DNA from: VRUE01 sp035712345
Lineage (GTDB): Bacteria > Actinomycetota > Thermoleophilia > Solirubrobacterales > 70-9
Length of the DNA stretch: 64,000 nucleotides
Reading direction: 5' to 3'
Assembly (NCBI GenBank): GCA_035712345.1
Contig: DASTAY010000050.1
Coordinates: 3,395-67,394 of the forward strand
Positions 58,552-64,000 of the stretch are shown one piece after another; position 1 is the stretch's first letter, and each line of letters opens with the position of its first letter. Position numbers and translations under genes: made by a program. The notes under the pieces are model-generated. The model made no database searches and was not told the DNA's origin. It worked only from the letters and a program-made list of their open reading frames with translations.

Positions 58552-59916
58552 TCAGACCTCGCCCAGGGCGACCGCGTGGTTGCCGACCACGCGGCCCTCG
58601 GGGTCCCACCTGCGCTTGATCTCGGCGAGGCGGGTGCAGACGTCGGGCGGCAGGATCGCGTCGACGTCGCAGGGGCCCTCGACGAAGTTGTAGTAGCCGC
58701 CCTGGCCGCGCCAGGGAGCCATCGCGTCCTCGATCCTCTGCAGGTGGGCGGGGATCGCCTCGCCCAGCTCCGGCGTCATCGGGATGCCGACGCTGTACAT
58801 GACGAAGCCGGTGTCGAGATGGGAGAGGGCGCCGCCGTCCTCGGCGGGGCGGCCGAGGGCGCCGCCGAGGTGGCGCAGCTCGCTGAGCAGCAGGGGCGAG
58901 CCCGATTCGGGGCCGGCGACGGAGACGAAGGCGTCGATCGTCTCGTCGGAGAGCTCGCCGATCGTCATGCCGTCGCCGATGCCGGGCACGGGGTGCTCCG
59001 GGTCCATGTGGATCTTGCTCAGGCCCGCCGTCGGCATCCAGGCGAAGGTGTCCAGGATCGTCTCGCCGATCTCGCGCAGCGGCGCGATCGTCGCTTCGCC
59101 CTCGGCCTGGCCGCCGATGCAAGCGCCGTCGATCGTCAGCAGCGGGCGGCCGCGGATCGGCTCGGGCACGTCGGGGAGCGGCGGCGGGGTGAGGAAGCGG
59201 ACGACCGTCGTCACCTCGTCCGGGACGCCGGCCGCCCAGTCGCGGTAGGCGCGCACGGCCTCGGCGCCGACCTCGGCCGGAAAGACGAGCGCGCCGGCGT
59301 AGATCTCGGCGATCGGCAGCAGGTTGACGCGCAGCGCCGTGACCACGGCGTAGCCGCCCCCGCCGCCGCGCATCGCCCAGAAGAGGTCGGGGTCGTTCTC
59401 GGCGTCGACGGTGCGCGCCTCGCCCTCGGCGTCGACGAGCTCGATCGCCGCGACGCGGTTGCAGGCGAAGCCGTAGCGGCGGCCGAGCCAGCTCAGCCCG
59501 CCGCCGAGCGTGTAGCCGATCACGCCGACGTCCGGCGAGGAGCCCGGCAGCGAGCACATCCCGTGCTGACCGGCGGCCTCGCCCAGCTCGAGCGAGAGCG
59601 CGCCGGCTTCGATCCGCGCGGTGCGGGCGTCGGGGTCGACCTCGATGCCGCGCATGCGCTCGGTCTTGAGCAGGATCGTCCCCTCGAGCGGCGCCAGCGG
59701 CGCGGCGCCGTGGCCGGTCCCCTGGGCGGCGATCTTGAGGTCGTTCCCAGCGGCGAAGCGAACCGTCGCGGCGATGTCGTCGGCGTTCTCGGCGAAGGCG
59801 ACGGCCTCGGGGCGCTGGTCGGCGGCGAGGTTCCAGGCGGCGCGCGCCTGGTCCCAGTCGGCGTCGTCGGGGGTGGCGATGCGGCCGGCGATGGACAGTT
59901 CGTTGAAATCGGTCAT
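58552..59916 (-). CDS. FAD-binding oxidoreductase (berberine bridge/BBE-like)
   Basis: A 454-aa flavoprotein of the VAO/PCMH fold. AAQGTGHGAAPLA (about residues 62-74) carries the covalent flavin His region. SSPDVGVIGYTLGGGLSWLGRRYG (about 125-148, seen in parts) forms the FAD pyrophosphate loop, and a BBE C-terminus ends in YYNFVEGP, the short strand typical of oligosaccharide or alkaloid oxidases. Substrate unknown. GAGGAG precedes ATG 59916. It is convergent with the toxin gene. Confidence 0.87.
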   Translation of the reverse strand: MTDFNELSIAGRIATPDDADWDQARAAWNLAADQRPEAVAFAENADDIAATVRFAAGNDLKIAAQGTGHGAAPLAPLEGTILLKTERMRGIEVDPDARTARIEAGALSLELGEAAGQHGMCSLPGSSPDVGVIGYTLGGGLSWLGRRYGFACNRVAAIELVDAEGEARTVDAENDPDLFWAMRGGGGGYAVVTALRVNLLPIAEIYAGALVFPAEVGAEAVRAYRDWAAGVPDEVTTVVRFLTPPPLPDVPEPIRGRPLLTIDGACIGGQAEGEATIAPLREIGETILDTFAWMPTAGLSKIHMDPEHPVPGIGDGMTIGELSDETIDAFVSVAGPESGSPLLLSELRHLGGALGRPAEDGGALSHLDTGFVMYSVGIPMTPELGEAIPAHLQRIEDAMAPWRGQGGYYNFVEGPCDVDAILPPDVCTRLAEIKRRWDPEGRVVGNHAVALGEV

Positions 59917-59955
59917 TGCGCTCCTCGGCAGGGGGGTGAACGAGTGGTGATCCTT

Positions 59956-60606
59956 TTAGCTGCCCGCGCGCCGAATCTCAACTTCGCCGCCGCGCCCGAT
60001 TGTCACTTCGCTGACCATGCTCGGCGGGAAGAGGCCATGGGAGGAGACGCCGGGGTCGGCCTCGAGCCGGGCGGCGAGCGCAGCCGGATCGCCGACCTCG
60101 CCGTGGTAGTCGGCGATCACGCCCCCGTCGGGGCTGTGGGGCACGTCGCGCAGCTCGACCTCGGGGCCGAGGCGGGCGAGGGTCGAGGCGAGGCCGAAGG
60201 CGATCAGCTCCAGCGGCACGGGCGGGGTCAGCGCCTCCACCGGCTTGCTCGAGTCGGCGATGACGACGAAGCGCGCCGCCGCCGCGGCAACGATCTTCTC
60301 GCGCTGGTGGGCGGCGCCGCCGCCCTTGATCAGCCAGCCGTCGGGGGCGATCTGGTCGGCCCCGTCGATCGCGATGTCGAGTCGCTCCAGGGAGCTGAAC
60401 TCCTCGACCGGGATGCCGAGCCCGCGCGCCTGCCGCTCGGTGGCGACCGAGGTGGCGACGCAGCGGATCTCGCCGAGCCCGCGCCGGGCGACCGCCGGCA
60501 GCAGATGGGCGACGGTCGAGCCGGTGCCGAGGCCGACCGTCATCCCGTCCTCGACGAGCGAGGCCGCCGCCTCCGCCGCGATCCGCTTCTCCTCGTCAGC
60601 CCCCAT
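59956..60606 (-). CDS. rpiA: Ribose-5-phosphate isomerase A
   Basis: A 216-aa cytosolic enzyme interconverting ribose 5-phosphate and ribulose 5-phosphate. GLGTGSTVAHLL (about residues 25-36, phosphate loop), DIAIDGADQI (about 77-86), LIKGGGAAHQREKIVAAA (about 91-108) with the catalytic Glu, and VIADSSKPVE are the RpiA motifs. ATG 60606 lies 9 nt after TAGAGT. It is divergent from tkt, so the two non-oxidative genes may share a control region. Confidence 0.95.
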   Translation of the reverse strand: MGADEEKRIAAEAAASLVEDGMTVGLGTGSTVAHLLPAVARRGLGEIRCVATSVATERQARGLGIPVEEFSSLERLDIAIDGADQIAPDGWLIKGGGAAHQREKIVAAAAARFVVIADSSKPVEALTPPVPLELIAFGLASTLARLGPEVELRDVPHSPDGGVIADYHGEVGDPAALAARLEADPGVSSHGLFPPSMVSEVTIGRGGEVEIRRAGS

Positions 60607-60615
60607 GCGGCCCGC

Positions 60616-60621
60616 ACTCTA
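60616..60621 (-). promoter_or_regulatory. rpiA: -10 element of rpiA (leaderless)
   Basis: Minus-strand TAGAGT, 9 nt before ATG 60606. Confidence 0.45.
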
Positions 60622-60684
60622 GGGGACGGCACGCCGTCCGGCTCGCGACGATCGATCGCCCGCATCGAACCCTGACTCAATCAA

Positions 60685-60690
60685 TAGGAT
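60685..60690 (+). promoter_or_regulatory. tkt: -10 element of tkt
   Basis: TAGGAT, 10 nt before GTG 60701. Confidence 0.45.
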
Positions 60691-60700
60691 CGTCCCACCG

Positions 60701-62758
60701 GTGACGCAGGACATCGACCAGCTCTGCATCAACACGATTCGCACGCTGTCGATCGACGCGATCCAGAAGGCGAACTCGGGTCATCCGGGCACGCCGATGG
60801 CGATGGCCCCCGTCGCCTACACGCTCTGGCAGCGCCATCTGCGCTTCGACCCGGCCGACCCGATCTGGCCGGGCCGCGACCGCTTCGTGCTCTCCGCCGG
60901 GCACGCCTCGATGCTGCTCTACGCGCTGCTCCACCTGGCGGACGTGCAGGCGGTCGAACCCGACTACGAGGTGGTCGGCCGGCCCGCCGTCTCGCTCGAG
61001 GACATCGAGAGCTTCCGCCAGCTCGACTCGCGCGCCCCCGGCCACCCCGAGTACCGCTGGACCTCGGGCGTCGAGACCACCACCGGCCCGCTCGGCCAGG
61101 GGATCGCGACCAGCGTCGGCATGGCGATCGCCTCGAAGTGGCAGGGCGCTCGCTACGGCGCCGAGCTCTTCGACTTCGACGTCTACGCGATCGCCGGCGA
61201 CGGCTGCCTGATGGAGGGCGTCTCCAACGAAGCCGCCTCGATCGCGGGCCACCTGAAGCTCGACAACCTCTGCTGGATCTATGACAACAACCACATTACG
61301 ATCGACGGCAAGACGCGGATCGCCTACGAGGACGACGTCGCCGCCCGCTTCATGGGCTACGGCTGGAACGTCACCCGGGTCGGCGACGCCAACGACCTCG
61401 CGCTGCTCGACAAAGCGTTCGAGGAGTTCAAAGGGGAGGACGGGAGGCCGACGCTGGTCATCATCGACTCGCACATCGGCTGGGGCTCGCCGCACAAGCA
61501 GGACACGCCAGAGGCCCACGGCGAGCCGCTCGGCGAGGAGGAGGTGCGCGAGACCAAGCGCGCCTACGGCTGGCCTGAGGACGCCCAGTTCCTCGTCCCC
61601 GACGGGGTCAGGGAGCACTTCGCCGCCGGGGTCGGCAAGCGTGGCGCCGAGGCGCGCGCCGAGTGGGAGGCCAAGCTTGCCGCCTACGCGACGAGCAATC
61701 CTGACCTCGCCGCCGAGATCGACGCCACCCAGAAGCGCTCCCTGCCGGAGGATTGGGACGCCGAGATCCCCAGCTTCGAGCCCGACGAGAAGGGCCTCGC
61801 GACGCGCAAGGCCTCGAGCCAGGTCGAGAACGCGATCGCCGCGCGCCTGCCCTGGCTGCTCGCCGGCTCCGCCGACCTGACCGACTCGACCTCGGTGCGC
61901 CTGACCTTCGACGGCGCGGTCGACTTCGAGCCGAGCGCCTATGACGGCCGCCAGCTCCACTTCGGGATCCGCGAGCACGAGTCGGCGGCGATCTCCAACG
62001 GCCTCTCGCTCGCCAAGCTGCGGCCGCTCTGGTCCACCTACCTGACCTTCTCCGACTACGCCCGCCCCGCGATCCGCCTCTCGGCGCTGATGGAGCTGCC
62101 GGTGATCCACGTCTTCACCCACGACTCGATCGGCCTGGGGGAGGACGGGCCGACCCACCAGCCGGTCGAGCAGCTCGCCTCTCTGCGCGCGATCCCCGGC
62201 CTCGACGTGATTCGCCCCGCCGACGCCAACGAGGTCGCCGAGGCCTGGCGCGTCGCGATCGACCGCACCCATCAGCCCGTCGCGCTCGTCCTCACCCGCC
62301 AGGACGTGCCGATCTTCGACCGCTCCAGGTACGGGTCGGCCGAGGGACTGCGCCGCGGCGGCTATGTGCTCGCCGAGGCCGCCGGCGACGGCGATCCGGA
62401 CGTCATCCTGATCGCCACGGGTAGCGAGGTCGCCCTCGCCCTCGCCGCGCACGAGGAGCTCGCCGCCGAAGGCATCCGCTCACGCCTCGTCAGCCTGCCC
62501 TGCTGGGAGCTGTTCGACCGCCAGGACGACGCCTACCGCGATGAGGTCCTGCCGCCGGCGGTGACCGCGCGCGTCTCGGTCGAGGAGGCCTCGACGCTCG
62601 GCTGGGACCGCTTCGTCGGCCCCGACGGCGAGCGCGTCGGCATGCACACCTTCGGCAGCTCGGCGCCGCTGAAGGACGTGCAGACGAAGTTCGGCTTCAC
62701 CCCGGACGAGGTCGCCGAGGCGGCGCGCCGGGCTCTGCAGCGTGCAAAGGTGAACTGA
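60701..62758 (+). CDS. tkt: Transketolase
   Basis: A 685-aa thiamine-diphosphate enzyme. NSGHPGTPMAMAP (about residues 25-37), LSAGHASMLLYALLHL (about 66-81), TGPLGQGIATSVGMAIA, GDGCLMEGVSNEAAS (TPP-binding GDG...N, about 166-180), and WIYDNNHITIDG are intact. The Pyr domain shows RQLHFGIREHES with the catalytic Glu and HDSIGLGEDGPTHQPVEQ. C-terminal domain complete. Length is normal. GTG start. It is followed 29 bp later by tal on the same strand. Confidence 0.97.
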   Translation: MTQDIDQLCINTIRTLSIDAIQKANSGHPGTPMAMAPVAYTLWQRHLRFDPADPIWPGRDRFVLSAGHASMLLYALLHLADVQAVEPDYEVVGRPAVSLEDIESFRQLDSRAPGHPEYRWTSGVETTTGPLGQGIATSVGMAIASKWQGARYGAELFDFDVYAIAGDGCLMEGVSNEAASIAGHLKLDNLCWIYDNNHITIDGKTRIAYEDDVAARFMGYGWNVTRVGDANDLALLDKAFEEFKGEDGRPTLVIIDSHIGWGSPHKQDTPEAHGEPLGEEEVRETKRAYGWPEDAQFLVPDGVREHFAAGVGKRGAEARAEWEAKLAAYATSNPDLAAEIDATQKRSLPEDWDAEIPSFEPDEKGLATRKASSQVENAIAARLPWLLAGSADLTDSTSVRLTFDGAVDFEPSAYDGRQLHFGIREHESAAISNGLSLAKLRPLWSTYLTFSDYARPAIRLSALMELPVIHVFTHDSIGLGEDGPTHQPVEQLASLRAIPGLDVIRPADANEVAEAWRVAIDRTHQPVALVLTRQDVPIFDRSRYGSAEGLRRGGYVLAEAAGDGDPDVILIATGSEVALALAAHEELAAEGIRSRLVSLPCWELFDRQDDAYRDEVLPPAVTARVSVEEASTLGWDRFVGPDGERVGMHTFGSSAPLKDVQTKFGFTPDEVAEAARRALQRAKVN

Positions 62759-62787
62759 AGGCGAAAACGACCAGGAAGGGAAGAGCC

Positions 62788-63864
62788 GTGAAGGCGACCG
62801 CGAAACTGCACGACCTGGGCCAGAGCCTCTGGCTCGACAACATCACCCGCACGATGCTGCGGGACGGCACCCTCGCCGGCTACATCGAGGAGCTCTCGGT
62901 GACCGGCCTCACCTCCAACCCGACGATCTTCGACAAGGCGATCTCCGGTGGCGACGCCTACGACGAGCAGATCGCCGAGCTGGCCGGGACCGTCGAGGAC
63001 CCGGAGGAGATCTTCTTCCAGCTGGCGCTCGCCGACCTGCGCGACGCCACGGACCTGTTCAAGGGGGTGCACGAGCGCACCGCCGGCGTCGACGGCTTCT
63101 GCTCGCTCGAGGTCTCGCCGAAGCTCGCCGACGACACGCAGGGCACGATCGAACAGGCGGCGCGCCTGCACGGCGAGGGCGATCGCCCCAACCTCTACAT
63201 CAAGATCCCCGGCACGCCCGCCGGCCTGCCCGCGATCGAGGAGTCGATCTTCGCCGGCATCCCGATCAACGTCACCCTGCTGTTCTCGACCGAGCAGTAC
63301 CTCGCCTCGGCCGACGCCTACCTGAAGGGGATCGAGCGGCGGATCGAGGCCGGGCTCGACCCCGACGTCGCCTCGGTCGCCTCGATCTTCATGAGCCGTT
63401 GGGACGTCGCGGTGTCCGACGAGGTCCCGGACGAGCTGCGCAACCGGCTCGGACTGGCGGTCGGCTTCCACGCCTACCGCGCCTATCGCGAGCTGCTCGA
63501 CTCGCAGCGCATGCAGCGCCTGATGAACGAGGGCGCCCGCCCGCAGAGGCTGCTCTGGGCGAGCACCGGCACCAAGGACCCCGACGCCTCCGACGTCCTC
63601 TACATCGAGGGCTTCGCCTCGCCCTTCACCGTCAACACGATGCCCGAGCCGACGCTGAAGGCCTTCGCCGACCACGGCGAGGTCGGCGACCCCGTGCCCC
63701 GCGACGGCGGCGACTGCGACGAGGTGCTGGCCGAGTTCGAGGCCGCCGGGATCGGCGTTCAGGCGCTCGCCCAGCGGCTCCAGGACGAGGGGGCGGAGGC
63801 CTTCGTCAAGTCCTGGAACGAGCTGCTCAAGACGATCTCGGCGCAGCAGGGGGCGCCGGCGTGA
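62788..63864 (+). CDS. tal: Transaldolase
   Basis: A 358-aa class I aldolase-like enzyme of the tal2 (long, actinobacterial/cyanobacterial) type. LWLDNITRTMLRDG (about residues 15-28), GLTSNPTIFDKAI (about 40-52), VSLEVSPKLADDT-like SLEVSPKLADDT (about 108-119), and YIKIPGTPAGLPAIE (about 138-152) with the Schiff-base Lys140 are present, as is NVTLLFSTEQYL. AGGAAGGGAAGAGCC is the RBS before GTG 62788. It completes the non-oxidative branch with tkt and rpiA. Confidence 0.96.
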   Translation: MKATAKLHDLGQSLWLDNITRTMLRDGTLAGYIEELSVTGLTSNPTIFDKAISGGDAYDEQIAELAGTVEDPEEIFFQLALADLRDATDLFKGVHERTAGVDGFCSLEVSPKLADDTQGTIEQAARLHGEGDRPNLYIKIPGTPAGLPAIEESIFAGIPINVTLLFSTEQYLASADAYLKGIERRIEAGLDPDVASVASIFMSRWDVAVSDEVPDELRNRLGLAVGFHAYRAYRELLDSQRMQRLMNEGARPQRLLWASTGTKDPDASDVLYIEGFASPFTVNTMPEPTLKAFADHGEVGDPVPRDGGDCDEVLAEFEAAGIGVQALAQRLQDEGAEAFVKSWNELLKTISAQQGAPA

Positions 63865-63875
63865 GACTTCCTGTG

Positions 63876-64000
63876 TCAACCCCCTGCGGGTTCGAGCCTT
63901 CGGAAGTTCCCGTGCTTGGTGGGGTCGTAGGGCACTTCGTCGTGCCAGCAGCGCCAAAGGACGCGCAGCCAAGCGCGGCCGAGCACGCGGATCGCGTGCG
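63876..64000 (-). CDS. C-terminus of probable IS110-family transposase, cut by window edge
   Basis: On the minus strand the frame entering from the right edge reads HAIRVLGRAWLRVLWRCW then HDEVPYDPTKHGNFRRL and stops. R-x-LGRAW-x-RV-WRCW....PYDP..H is the pattern at the end of IS110/IS116/IS902-type DEDD transposases. Only about 40 residues are visible, so neither the catalytic part nor the element ends can be judged. It lies 11 bp downstream of tal, so an insertion sequence may begin here. Confidence 0.6.
   Translation of the reverse strand, partial: HAIRVLGRAWLRVLWRCWHDEVPYDPTKHGNFRRLEPAGG

Overview
The window is about 70% GC and densely coded on both strands. Many genes start at GTG or sit directly behind a TANNNT -10 box (apparently leaderless), and the gene complement looks actinobacterial. 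A member of the class Thermoleophilia (Solirubrobacterales-like) is my best guess, but that is inference from style and content; there is no rRNA in the window.

Layout. 1-2.2 kb: the end of an Ig-like surface protein and a cyclophilin. 2.2-3.6 kb: a K+-channel-like protein divergent from a methyltransferase. 3.6-17.1 kb: an exopolysaccharide/capsule locus with a fused Wzz/BY-kinase, two O-antigen-ligase/polymerase-like membrane proteins, three glycosyltransferases, a Wzx-like flippase, a clan GH-A glycoside hydrolase, a methyltransferase and a WbaP-like initiating sugar-phosphate transferase. 17.1-18.4 kb: a small secreted/anchored protein, an ECF-type sigma factor and tRNA-Ser(UGA). 18.4-28.6 kb: metabolic genes: an MFS exporter, a sugar-lactone oxidase, a PLP-dependent D-amino-acid lyase, tRNA-Ser(GCU), PadR with a carotenoid oxygenase and a P450, pyruvate kinase, a thioesterase and a crotonase.

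28.6-34.4 kb: an integrated element. It lies between tRNA-Arg(ACG) and a 44-bp direct repeat of that tRNA's 3' part. It carries a tyrosine recombinase, a Doc-type toxin with a 47-aa upstream ORF, an OLD-family ATPase/TOPRIM nuclease with a 90-aa companion, and several repeat arrays. Paired TGG(G)GCAAC motifs occur near both ends and again just outside, where a fragment resembling an integrase N-terminus suggests a second, decayed element in tandem. This is the most interesting part of the window.

34.4-50 kb: mixed chromosomal genes: SnoaL-like proteins, a phosphoesterase, an aldo/keto reductase, an MFS-LtrA pair, an MBL hydrolase, SRPBCC, GNAT, a PQQ-type beta-propeller, a GH26-like hydrolase and RecQ. 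It also holds an arginase-family gene with an in-frame TAG at codon 8. 50-53.5 kb: an EfeU-EfeB-EfeO iron uptake locus with two identical iron-box-like operators. 53.5-63.9 kb: an almost complete pentose phosphate gene set (zwf, gnd, pgl, rpiA, tkt, tal), interrupted by a crotonase, an XRE/nucleotidyltransferase toxin-antitoxin-like pair and a flavin oxidase. The right edge cuts into what looks like the C-terminus of an IS110-type transposase.
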